Source: Bradyrhizobium sp. cir1 (lineage in GTDB: Bacteria; Pseudomonadota; Alphaproteobacteria; Rhizobiales; Xanthobacteraceae). From it: 64,000 nt of DNA. The first letter of the stretch is position 1, and the number at the start of each line of letters is the position of its first letter. The notes beneath the pieces are model-generated. The model saw only the letters and a program-made list of their open reading frames with translations, was not told where the DNA came from and ran no database searches. Where the stretch lies: the NCBI RefSeq assembly GCF_014198245.1, contig NZ_JACIHE010000025.1:27180-91179 (forward strand). Direction: 5' to 3'. A program made the translations under genes and the position numbers. This document shows positions 24,831 to 33,752 of the stretch, in pieces.

Positions 24831-26387
24831 ATGTCCGGCCCCAATGCCAGCCTGATGGTCCCCGGCCTGCGCCGGAACATGGTGACGATCTGCGCCATGA
24901 CCGCAACCGTCATGCAGGCGCTGGACACCACCATCGCCAACGTCGCCCTGCCCTACATGCAGGGCACGCTGTCGGCCTCGCAGGACCAGATCAACTGGGT
25001 CTTGACCTCCTACATCGTCGCCGCCGCGATCATGACCGCCCCGGTGGGCTGGATCGCCAACCGCTTCGGCCGCAAGCGCATTTTCATCATCTGCTCGGCC
25101 GGCTTCACCTTCGCCTCTGTGCTGTGCGGCCTGGCGCAGGACATCAACCAGATGGTGCTGTTCCGCCTGCTGCAGGGCGTGTTCGGCGCGGCGCTGGTGC
25201 CGCTGTCCCAAGCGGTGATGCTCGATTATTACACGCTCCAGGAACGCGCCACGGCGATGTCGATCTGGGGCATGGGCGTGATGATGGGCCCGATCATGGG
25301 TCCGTCGCTCGGGGCCTGGCTGACCGAGACCTATTCCTGGCACTGGGTGTTCTTCGTCAATTTGCCGTTCGGCGCGATCACCGTGCTCGGGCTCGCCGTC
25401 TTCCTGGACGAGACCGACAAGAATCTCAGCCTCAAATTCGACTGGTTCGGCTTCGGCGCATTGGCGGTCGCAATCGGCGCGCTCCAGCTCGCGCTCGACC
25501 GTGGCGAGCAGCTCGACTGGTTCGAATCGGTCGAGATCGTGACCGAGTTCGTCATCTCGGGGATAGCGTTCTACTATTTCTTCGCGCACTCCTTCACGAC
25601 CTCGCGGCCGTTCATCCAGTTCGCGCTGTTCAAAGATCGCAACTTCCTCACCGGCTGCATCTTCATGACGGTGATGGGGCTCGTGCTGTATTCGACCATG
25701 GCGCTGGCCTCGCCATATCTTCAGAACGTGATCGGCTATCCCATCATGACCGCCGGCGGCCTGCTCGCTAGTCGCGGCTTCGGCACCTTCTTCGCGATGA
25801 TGATGGTCGGCCGCATCATGCGCTACATCGAGGCGCGCACGCTGATCATCTCGGGCCTGACCCTGACCGCGGCCTCGCTGTTCCAGATGACCGGCTGGAC
25901 CGATCAGACCCAGGTGCCGGAGATCGTCATCGTCAGCATCATCCAGGGCTTTGGCTTCGGTCTCGTCTTCGTGCCGCTCTCGACGGTGTCGTTCCTGACG
26001 CTGCCGAACCATTTGCGCACCGACGGCACCTCGATGCTGACGCTCTTGCGCAATGTCGCGAGCTCCGTCGGCATCTCCATCGTCATCGCCGAGCTGACGC
26101 AAGGAACGCGCAAGACCTATGCGATCCTGTCCGAGCACATCAACCCGTTCAACCATGCCCTGCAAATGCCCGACGTGCGCGGCATCATCAACCTCTCCAC
26201 CGACGCCGGCCGCGCCATGGCCGACAGGATGGTCAGCGTGCAGGCGCAGATCATCGCCTTTGCCCACGACTACATGCTGGTGATGGTCTTCATCCTCTGC
26301 ACCATCCCGCTCGCGCTGATGATCGGCTCGACCAAGGCCACCCTGCGCAAGCAGGCGGCGGGGCCGGAACATGCGGTGATGGAGTAG
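24831..26387 (+). CDS. emrB: DHA2-family MFS efflux permease (EmrB type)
   Basis: Inner-membrane drug/proton antiporter of 518 residues with 14 predicted helices, the DHA2 (14-TMS) subfamily. Motif C-like and motif D1 features are visible: ALDTTIANVALPYMQGTL in helix 1, WIANRFGRKRIFI (motif A) after helix 2, and GMGVMMGPIMGPSLGAWLTE (motif C) in helix 5. It starts 11 bp after emrA and completes the marR-emrA-emrB operon. Substrates are typically hydrophobic or uncoupler-like toxicants; the specific ones are unknown. Confidence 0.93.
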   Translation: MSGPNASLMVPGLRRNMVTICAMTATVMQALDTTIANVALPYMQGTLSASQDQINWVLTSYIVAAAIMTAPVGWIANRFGRKRIFIICSAGFTFASVLCGLAQDINQMVLFRLLQGVFGAALVPLSQAVMLDYYTLQERATAMSIWGMGVMMGPIMGPSLGAWLTETYSWHWVFFVNLPFGAITVLGLAVFLDETDKNLSLKFDWFGFGALAVAIGALQLALDRGEQLDWFESVEIVTEFVISGIAFYYFFAHSFTTSRPFIQFALFKDRNFLTGCIFMTVMGLVLYSTMALASPYLQNVIGYPIMTAGGLLASRGFGTFFAMMMVGRIMRYIEARTLIISGLTLTAASLFQMTGWTDQTQVPEIVIVSIIQGFGFGLVFVPLSTVSFLTLPNHLRTDGTSMLTLLRNVASSVGISIVIAELTQGTRKTYAILSEHINPFNHALQMPDVRGIINLSTDAGRAMADRMVSVQAQIIAFAHDYMLVMVFILCTIPLALMIGSTKATLRKQAAGPEHAVME

Positions 26388-26412
26388 GCACGCTCGATCT
26401 ACAATCTCTGCT

Positions 26413-26545
26413 GTCGTCCCGGACAAGCGTAAGCGCAGATCCGGGACCCATAACCACAGGGAGTGGTTGTCGCGCGAGCTGGTAACTCCGAACCCTCGCC
26501 AAACCTCCCCCTGTGGTTATGGGTCCCGGCCTTCGCCGGGACGAC
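26413..26545. repeat. Palindromic intergenic element, CCCGGACAAGCG type
   Basis: GTCGTCCCGGACAAGCG at the left is matched by CGCCGGGACGAC at the right. GGGACCCATAACCACAGGG is the exact inverse of CCCTGTGGTTATGGGTCCC inside, a 19-bp perfect arm. It lies between the convergent emrB and phosphotransferase genes, where it may terminate both transcripts. Confidence 0.9.
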
Positions 26546-26604
26546 ACCGAGAACTTTGAGCCGTCATCGCACCTCACACTGCATCGAGCTTGTGGCGCGC
26601 TCCC

Positions 26605-27669
26605 CTACCCCAACAACTCCTCACACCCCAAATCCTCCACCGCCATCATCACTCGCTCCAGATTGTTCCACCAGATCAGCGGCGGGATGTTGATGCTCCA
26701 CTGCCAGACCGGCCTCGTGATCTGCCAGAGCACCGCCCAGCGGTAGTCGCGATCGAGCGCGCCGCGCGTGTAGCCGGTGATGCCGCTTTCGATCAGCGTC
26801 TCGTGGTAGAGATTCAGCAGCGGGCGTTCGAGCGCCTGCCGGCGTTCCGGATACCAATGCATCGCCATCATATAGGCGAGATCGTGGGTCGGAACGTTGA
26901 TGCTCCAAAGATCGAAATCGAAGATGCGCACGGTGTCGGTGACGCCTGCGCGCGGCAGCAGGAAATTCCAGGTATGGGCATCGCCATGCGTGATGCTGAG
27001 ATGGCGGTGCGAATGGTAGCGCTGGGACAGCCGCTCCGACTGATCGATCAGGCGACGGTAGAGGATTCGCCGCTCCTCGCTCAGGCGATTGCCGAGAAGG
27101 TCGGCAAAGCGGTCATAGTGCCCCGCAAACGTCTCCATGCGCTGCGCGCTGTCCTCCATGCTCGCGAAGGTGCCGACGGTGTCGCCGAGGCTCGGATGAT
27201 CCCACCAGGCCGCATGCCAGCGTGCGAGCGTGTTGACGATGGCGAAGGCCTGCTCGCGCGACGGCGGCACCGGCCAGGCCATCCCGATGTCGTGGCTGTC
27301 GGTGAGATCCTCGAGCAGCAGATGCCAGGTGGGGCCCTCCTCGTCGAAATGCCCATCAAAGCAGCGCGGCACGAGTCCCGGCGGCATCTTCGGCGCGAGC
27401 TGCGTGTAGTAGTCCACCTCGCGCCGGCCGCCATTGGCGAGGTTCTCGGCGAAAGCCGAATTGGGAGTCTTGAGAATCAGCGACTGCGGGGCGCCGGCGG
27501 CTTCGCCGACATAACGCAGGCCGAGCCTGACGATATGCGACACGACGGTGTCGCGCTGATTCAGCACCTTCACTTCGCGGACCGCGCCGGCGTCGAGCAC
27601 GCCGCCCCGGCGTAGCGCGGCCGTCAGTTGGGCCGGCTCAACGACCGCCGGCAAGTGTGGAGGTGTCAT
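26605..27669 (-). CDS. Phosphotransferase family protein (APH/choline-kinase fold)
   Basis: Cytoplasmic kinase-fold protein of 354 residues, start at 27669 (MTPPHLPAVV). N-lobe elements: QSLILKTPNSAFAENLANGGRR, with a probable ATP-binding Lys in LKTP, then HLLLEDL as hinge. C-lobe elements: the Brenner motif ITHGDAHTWNFL with the catalytic Asp, and IFDFDLWSI with the metal-binding Asp. These fit small-molecule kinases such as aminoglycoside, macrolide, choline or homoserine kinases. The substrate is not predictable, and resistance should not be assumed. Confidence 0.85.
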   Translation of the reverse strand: MTPPHLPAVVEPAQLTAALRRGGVLDAGAVREVKVLNQRDTVVSHIVRLGLRYVGEAAGAPQSLILKTPNSAFAENLANGGRREVDYYTQLAPKMPPGLVPRCFDGHFDEEGPTWHLLLEDLTDSHDIGMAWPVPPSREQAFAIVNTLARWHAAWWDHPSLGDTVGTFASMEDSAQRMETFAGHYDRFADLLGNRLSEERRILYRRLIDQSERLSQRYHSHRHLSITHGDAHTWNFLLPRAGVTDTVRIFDFDLWSINVPTHDLAYMMAMHWYPERRQALERPLLNLYHETLIESGITGYTRGALDRDYRWAVLWQITRPVWQWSINIPPLIWWNNLERVMMAVEDLGCEELLG

Positions 27670-27741
27670 GACCACGATGCCCCTGTCCCGCGCCATACTG
27701 CACGATCACGATCCCGGGCACCAGCGGCCGCCCGATGCGGA

Positions 27742-29433
27742 TCAAGCCGCGGCGGTCGAGTCGCGCACGGTCCGGACCACGACCGACCGCAGCTGCTCGA
27801 GATTGGCCGCCATGCCAGCGATCGCCTGCCTGACCTCCGCGGCGCGCTCGTTCACGGACGCCGCGTCGCGGCTGACATTGCCGATCTTGGCCGAGACGTC
27901 CTTCGCAGCGGAAGCCGATTCGGAGATCGACCGCGCGATCTCCCGCGTTGCCGCGTCCTGCTCTTCCATCGCCGCGGCAACCGAGGTCGCAACGCCGTCG
28001 ATCTCGACGATGTGGCTCCCCATGGCCTCGACCGCGTCCACTGCCGCCTGTGTGGAGGCCTGGATCTCGGCGATCAGCCGCGCGATCTCCTCGGTGGATT
28101 TGGCGGTCTGGTCGGACAGGGATTTGACCTCAGCTGCGACCACCGCGAAGCCGCGGCCGGCCTCGCCGGCACGCGCCGCCTCGATGGTGGCGTTGAGCGC
28201 CAAAAGGTTGGTCTGACCGGCGATGCCGCCGATGAGGTCGGAGACTTCCGCGATCTTCTTCACCGATCCGGCCAGCGCCTGGATGGTCGAGCGGGCCTGC
28301 TCGCGGCCCGCGACCGCCGACCTCGTGACGGTCGAGGTGCGTGCGACCTGGGTCGCGATCTCCCGGATCGAGGCGCTCAGCTCCTCGGCTGCGGCCGAAA
28401 CCGTCTGCGAGCTGCCCAGCGCCTGCGTCGAGGCCGCCGCCACAGCCTGCGATTCCGTGGACAGTGAGCGGGCGATCTCGGACAGGCTGGAGGCGACCCG
28501 TTCCACGCCCTGGCTCGCCGCGCTCGCGGTATCGACCGAACGGCCGGTTTCGCGCTCGACCGTCTCGGCCATCTGATGCAGGGCGGAGCGCTTGGCGCGT
28601 GCGGCCTCCTCCTCGTTCTGCAATTGCTCCTCGCGCAGGCGGGAATTCTCGATCGCCCCCTGCTTGAACACCGCGAGGGCGCCCGCCATCGAGCCGATCT
28701 CGTCCTGCCGATGCGCGAAGGGGATGTCGGCGGCGAGATCGCCGGTCGCAAGCTTCTGCATCGTGCCGGTCATGCGCACGATCGGACGGACCACGCCAAG
28801 GGCAACGCCAAGCAGGCCGGCGACGATGAAGGCCAGGACCGCGGCGGAAACGCCGAGGAGGATATAAAGGATCGAGCTGTCGCGGTCCTCGGCCAGCTTC
28901 TCCGTGTCGGCATTCTGCTTGTTGGCGCTCTCGACGATGCTGTCGATGACGCCGCGATGCGCGGTGTAGGCATCCTTGAGCCGCGCATAGGTGCGCTCGG
29001 TGGCAGCCATGTCCTTGGCCTTGAGGGCCGGCAGGAGCTGGTCGAACAGCAGCTTCCAGAACTTCTGCACCTCGGCATCGGATTTCGACACCAGGGCAGA
29101 CTTCAGGTCGGCCGAGAGGCTGGAGGCCGTCCAGTAGGCCTTGCGCTCGTCGTAGTCCTTGCGGAGCTGGACCAGGCGTTCGCCATGGACCGCCAGCTGG
29201 TCCGGCTCGCGCATGGCGAGGGTGGCCTCGAGATAGGCCTCGATCACATATTCCGGTGGCGGCAGGATGTCGGCGATGAGGTCGTTGCCGAGCTTGATAT
29301 CGGAATAGAGGGGACCGCCGACCTTGAGCTCGCGTAGCGCATAGAGGCTGGTGGAGACAACCGCGGTGAAGCCGATGGCGAGCACGATGCCGAACGCAAT
29401 GATCGCGGAAGACAACGACAGGCGAATTTTCAT
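27742..29433 (-). CDS. Methyl-accepting chemotaxis protein
   Basis: Transmembrane chemoreceptor of 563 residues. Topology: TM1 at about residues 6-30, a helical periplasmic sensor of about 150 residues, TM2 near 184-206, a HAMP domain near 207-262 ending in PFAHRQDEIGSMAGALAVFK, then the signalling domain. The highly conserved hairpin tip is GGIAGQTNLLALNATIEAAR, immediately followed by AGEAGRGFAVVAAEVKSLS. No C-terminal CheR/CheB pentapeptide is present. The ligand is unknown; the position next to ring-cleavage genes makes an aromatic attractant conceivable, which is inference only. Confidence 0.95.
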   Translation of the reverse strand: MKIRLSLSSAIIAFGIVLAIGFTAVVSTSLYALRELKVGGPLYSDIKLGNDLIADILPPPEYVIEAYLEATLAMREPDQLAVHGERLVQLRKDYDERKAYWTASSLSADLKSALVSKSDAEVQKFWKLLFDQLLPALKAKDMAATERTYARLKDAYTAHRGVIDSIVESANKQNADTEKLAEDRDSSILYILLGVSAAVLAFIVAGLLGVALGVVRPIVRMTGTMQKLATGDLAADIPFAHRQDEIGSMAGALAVFKQGAIENSRLREEQLQNEEEAARAKRSALHQMAETVERETGRSVDTASAASQGVERVASSLSEIARSLSTESQAVAAASTQALGSSQTVSAAAEELSASIREIATQVARTSTVTRSAVAGREQARSTIQALAGSVKKIAEVSDLIGGIAGQTNLLALNATIEAARAGEAGRGFAVVAAEVKSLSDQTAKSTEEIARLIAEIQASTQAAVDAVEAMGSHIVEIDGVATSVAAAMEEQDAATREIARSISESASAAKDVSAKIGNVSRDAASVNERAAEVRQAIAGMAANLEQLRSVVVRTVRDSTAAA

Positions 29434-29693
29434 GAAGCAATCCGGGCGCGAATGAAATCCGCACCGAGCCTAGACCGCTACGGTAAATACGGGCTTTCTT
29501 CGCGGACAAGTTGCAGAAGAAATGCTCCGCAGGACTACGGGATTGGGCTGTCAGCCAACCGGTTTTAGGTCAGTGAGACTGACGCTCAAACGCAGATGTG
29601 CACTTTCTGCCCGGAGACGGCACGGCACCGGCTGCAATTGCGCTGAACGAGAAGCGCGTAACGGCGACCGGGCGCCGCCGCTACGCAATTGCC

Positions 29694-30296
29694 TCAGACG
29701 TCGAAGAACACCGTCTCGTCGTCGCCCTGCAAATGCAGATCGAGGCGATAGACCGGCTTGCCGGTCTCGCGCACCGCGGTCAGCGTGGCGCGGCGCTCGG
29801 CGGGTACCAGCGCCAGCACGGGATCGGCGGCGTTGCCGGCCTCGTCGCTGAAATAGATCCGGGTATAGAGATGCCGCAGCATGCCGCGGCCAAAGACGGC
29901 CAGCAGGATGTGCGGCGCCTGCGGCTTGCCATCGGGATCGGGCACCACGCCCGGCTTGATGGTGTCGAAGGAATAGTTGCCGTCCTTGTCGGTGCCACAG
30001 CGGGCGAAGCCGCGGAAGCTGGCATTGGGCAGCGCGCGCTTGTCCTGCGGGTCGGCAAAGCGTCCTTGCCCATCGGCCTGCCAGATCTCCAGCATGCAAT
30101 CAGGCACGGCAACGCCGTCGCCGTCGAAGACACGGCCCTCGATGCGGACACGATCGCCGGTGACGTCGGGCGTCAGCGTCGAGCTGGTGAACGCGTCGTT
30201 CCACGCGTACTCGCCGGTCGGCGTCAGTCCGTATTTGAAGAACGGACCGACGGTCTGCGATGGGGTGATCCCGTCGGGCTTCACAGAATCCTGCAC
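29694..30296 (-). CDS. pcaG: Protocatechuate 3,4-dioxygenase alpha subunit
   Basis: Non-catalytic alpha subunit of the (alpha-beta-Fe) intradiol dioxygenase, 200 residues. The start is the GTG at 30296, one base after the pcaH stop codon, with GGAGAA in the pcaH tail eight bases upstream; the longer in-frame reading into pcaH is rejected. Family motifs: TPSQTVGPFF at the N-terminus, then MLEIWQADGQGRFADP and FGRGMLRHLYTRIYF. The iron ligands of the beta subunit are not conserved here, as expected for PcaG. Together with PcaH it opens protocatechuate to beta-carboxymuconate, the entry step of the beta-ketoadipate pathway. Confidence 0.95.
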   Translation of the reverse strand: MQDSVKPDGITPSQTVGPFFKYGLTPTGEYAWNDAFTSSTLTPDVTGDRVRIEGRVFDGDGVAVPDCMLEIWQADGQGRFADPQDKRALPNASFRGFARCGTDKDGNYSFDTIKPGVVPDPDGKPQAPHILLAVFGRGMLRHLYTRIYFSDEAGNAADPVLALVPAERRATLTAVRETGKPVYRLDLHLQGDDETVFFDV

Positions 30297-30297
30297 G

Positions 30298-30999
30298 TTA
30301 GTGGTTCTCCATGGGCGTGGCGTTCTTGCCGCGCAGCACGATGTCAAAGCGGTAGCACAGCGCCCATTCGGGCTGGGTATTCTCCAAGTCGAACGACGAG
30401 ACCATCCGTGCGCGCGCCTTCTCGTCCGGCACCGAGTTGAAGATCGGATCGAACGGAAACAACGGATCGGCCGGGAAGTACATCTGCGTCACCAGCCGCG
30501 TGACGAAGGAATGGCCGAACACCGAGAGATGGATATGTGCCGGCCGCCACGCATTATGGTGATTGCCCCAGGGATAGGCGCCGGGCTTGATGGTGACGAA
30601 GCGGTAGTAGCCGACGGCATCGCTCACAGTGCGGCCCGCGCCGGTGAAATTCGGGTCGAGCGGCGCCGGATGCTGGTCGCGGACATGGACATAGCGGCCG
30701 CAGGAATTGGCCTGCCAGATCTCCACCAGCGAGTTCGGCACGCCGCGGCCGTCCTCGTCGCGCACATGGCCGTGCACGATGATGCGCTCGCCGATCGGCT
30801 CGCCGCTGTGCTGGGTGGTGAGATCGTTGTCGCCCTCGCGCACGGTCTCGTGGCCGTAGACCGGGCCGGTCAGTTCCGACAGCGTATGGCGCATCGGGAT
30901 CAAGGGCTTGTTCGGCGCGCGCTTGATCGAGCTCTTGTAGTCGGGCGACAGCGGCAGCGGATGCGCCTTGTTGCTGTCCACGGGATAGATGAATGTCAT
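30298..30999 (-). CDS. pcaH: Protocatechuate 3,4-dioxygenase beta subunit
   Basis: Catalytic subunit of 233 residues. The start at 30999 follows GGGGAGGAG; an in-frame ATG at 31056 lies in the promoter region. The Fe(III) ligands are readable by spacing against the Pseudomonas enzyme: Tyr103 (GRYVHV), Tyr142 (GAYPWG), His155 and His157 (RPAHIHLS). It is first of a two-gene pcaHG unit on the minus strand, downstream of a third intradiol dioxygenase gene at 31120. A TATAAT-like box inside a TTATA/TATAA palindrome lies 56 bp upstream. No pcaQ-type regulator is adjacent. Confidence 0.96.
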   Translation of the reverse strand: MTFIYPVDSNKAHPLPLSPDYKSSIKRAPNKPLIPMRHTLSELTGPVYGHETVREGDNDLTTQHSGEPIGERIIVHGHVRDEDGRGVPNSLVEIWQANSCGRYVHVRDQHPAPLDPNFTGAGRTVSDAVGYYRFVTIKPGAYPWGNHHNAWRPAHIHLSVFGHSFVTRLVTQMYFPADPLFPFDPIFNSVPDEKARARMVSSFDLENTQPEWALCYRFDIVLRGKNATPMENH

Positions 31000-31055
31000 T
31001 GGCGAACTCCTCCCCGGCCATTTTAGGTCCGACCGGTCAACGCTTCCGCCAATCA

Positions 31056-31068
31056 TTATAGGATATAA
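31056..31068. promoter_or_regulatory. Candidate pcaH promoter with palindrome
   Basis: TTATA-gga-TATAA is a 13-bp palindrome. On the minus strand it supplies a TATAAT at 31060-31055 suited as a -10 box for pcaHG, with AGTTATATC immediately upstream. No convincing -35 is visible. The same AGTTATATC string occurs upstream of the ABC binding-protein gene at 41023-41031. Confidence 0.45.
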
Positions 31069-31119
31069 CTAATTTGGGGAAGCGGGTTTGGCAGGCGTCC
31101 TGCGCCTCGCCGGGCGCCG

Positions 31120-32013
31120 CTATTTGATCGGCGGGCGCGGCAGCACGGCCTCGCCGGGCTCGAGCCGATAGGTGTGATCCAGCGAATACCAGGGCGTCGC
31201 GACATCGGGCGCGGTCGGATGCGGCGGATCGTGGCGCTGGAACTTGCCGATCAGCGCCTGCGTCACCCCGAACTGCACGTCGCTGTCGATATGAGGATCG
31301 GCGGGATCGTAGACCTGCGAGATCAGCACCTTGAATCCGGGCTTGAAGATCAGAGCATGCAGATGCGCGGGTCGGTAGGGGTGCCGGCCCTGCGCCTCGA
31401 GCAGGCGGCCGACCACGCCACCCGTCGGAATGGGATAGCCGACCATCATCACCGAGCGGAAGGCGAAGCGTCCGTCCTGGTCGGTCGTGAACTTGCCGCG
31501 CAGATTCATGTCGGCCTGATCGGGGTCCTGGTTCTCATAAAGGCCGACGGGCGAAGCGTGCCAGACATCGACCTCGGCCCCGGTGACGGGACGGCCGTCC
31601 CTGTCGACGACACGGCCGCTGACGAACAGCGGCGCGCCCGGCGTCTCCGAGCGCACGATCGATCCGCCATTCTCGACCCGCGGCGAGTTCAGCCGCCAGA
31701 ACGGCCCGAGCAATGACTGATCGGTTTCAGTGTTGCCCTGATCGCCATTGTTGAGCAGGCACACCAACGGCGAGACGCCGAGCGAGCCCGCCATCAGCAC
31801 GACTTCGTTGTGCGTGTCGGTGGTCAGCTTGCCGAGCTCGGCGATGACAGCGGTGGCATCGCGAAATTCCTTCTCGGTCAAGCGGACGTCGCGCACGAAG
31901 GCGTGCAAATGCTTGACCAGGGAGACCATGATCTGGCGCAGCCGCGGATCGGATGTCCGCTCCATCACCGCCAGTGCCGCGACCGTGACGTCCTGCTCGC
32001 GCTCGATGATCAT
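31120..32013 (-). CDS. Intradiol ring-cleavage dioxygenase (hydroxyquinol/catechol 1,2-dioxygenase type)
   Basis: Homodimeric-type intradiol dioxygenase of 297 residues. The N-terminal helical Dioxygenase_N domain (about 1-110) includes SLGVSPLVCLLNNGDQG and SLLGPFWR. The catalytic beta-sandwich follows. Probable Fe(III) ligands: Tyr159 (VGLYEN), Tyr193 (VGYPIP), His217 and His219 (RPAHLHALIF). Length and N-domain separate it from PcaG/PcaH. Hydroxyquinol or a substituted catechol is the likely substrate, opened to a maleylacetate or muconate. No maleylacetate reductase gene is adjacent, so the route onward must be encoded elsewhere. Confidence 0.88.
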   Translation of the reverse strand: MIIEREQDVTVAALAVMERTSDPRLRQIMVSLVKHLHAFVRDVRLTEKEFRDATAVIAELGKLTTDTHNEVVLMAGSLGVSPLVCLLNNGDQGNTETDQSLLGPFWRLNSPRVENGGSIVRSETPGAPLFVSGRVVDRDGRPVTGAEVDVWHASPVGLYENQDPDQADMNLRGKFTTDQDGRFAFRSVMMVGYPIPTGGVVGRLLEAQGRHPYRPAHLHALIFKPGFKVLISQVYDPADPHIDSDVQFGVTQALIGKFQRHDPPHPTAPDVATPWYSLDHTYRLEPGEAVLPRPPIK

Positions 32014-32075
32014 GCTGCCATTCTCTCCCTATCATTCCGGGGCGCGAGAGAAACGAGCGAACCCCGGACTCTTCG

Positions 32076-32208
32076 CCTCTCCCCGCTTGCGGGGAGAGGC
32101 CGACGCGCGAAGCGCGGCGGGTGAGGGGGACTCTCCGCGAGTCCAACTGTCACCGTCCTTGCGGAGACTCCCCCTCACCCCGACCCTCTCGCCGCAAGCG
32201 GGGAGAGG
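32076..32208. repeat. Palindromic intergenic element, CTCTCCCCGCTTGCGGGG type
   Basis: CCTCTCCCCGCTTGCGGGG faces CCGCAAGCGGGGAGAGG at the ends. GGTGAGGGGGACTCTCC faces GGAGACTCCCCCTCACC inside, and CGCGAAGCGCG is a left-arm loop. It is nearly identical in plan to 8371-8499. It separates the intradiol dioxygenase gene from pcaF upstream on the same strand. Confidence 0.9.
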
Positions 32209-32220
32209 GAGAAGAGAGAG

Positions 32221-33429
<1,209 letters not shown>

Positions 33430-33532
33430 CGTTGTTCTCCCTGAATGCCGCGATCCGGCCAAATTCTTCAATGTCGGCGGAGTTTTAGGAGGGCGCCCGC
33501 GGCAGGTCAATTGACGGTTTCGCGGGGCAGCC

Positions 33533-33639
33533 GTCATTCCGTGGCGCGCCATTTGGCGCGAGCCCGGAATCCATTTGTCCGCGTGACGTGCGGCCCGATG
33601 GATTCCGGGCCTGTGCCTGTCGGCGCATCCCGGAATGAC
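33533..33639. repeat. Palindromic intergenic element, GTCATTCCGGGGCGCG type
   Basis: GTCATTCCGTGGCGCGCC at the left, CATCCCGGAATGAC at the right, with inner GAGCCCGGAATCCAT facing ATGGATTCCGGGC. It fills most of the 323-bp gap between pcaF and mutS, which are divergent; the rest (33640-33752) should hold the mutS promoter but no clear boxes are visible. Sister copies at 43994-44099 and 47952-48032. Confidence 0.88.
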
Positions 33640-33752
33640 GACCGAGAATGTGGCAGCACCTCGCGCCCCCCACTGCGGACAACGTGGAAAACCCGCTCCT
33701 ACCGGCCAAAGCGATAGGAGCGAGGGGCGAAATTTTGTAGGTTGCGCCGCTC

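Noticed and set aside
24735..26426. 563-codon open frame antisense to emrB
   Set aside because: Composition is Arg/His/Asp-rich low complexity, and the opposite frame encodes a 14-helix MFS pump in an operon.
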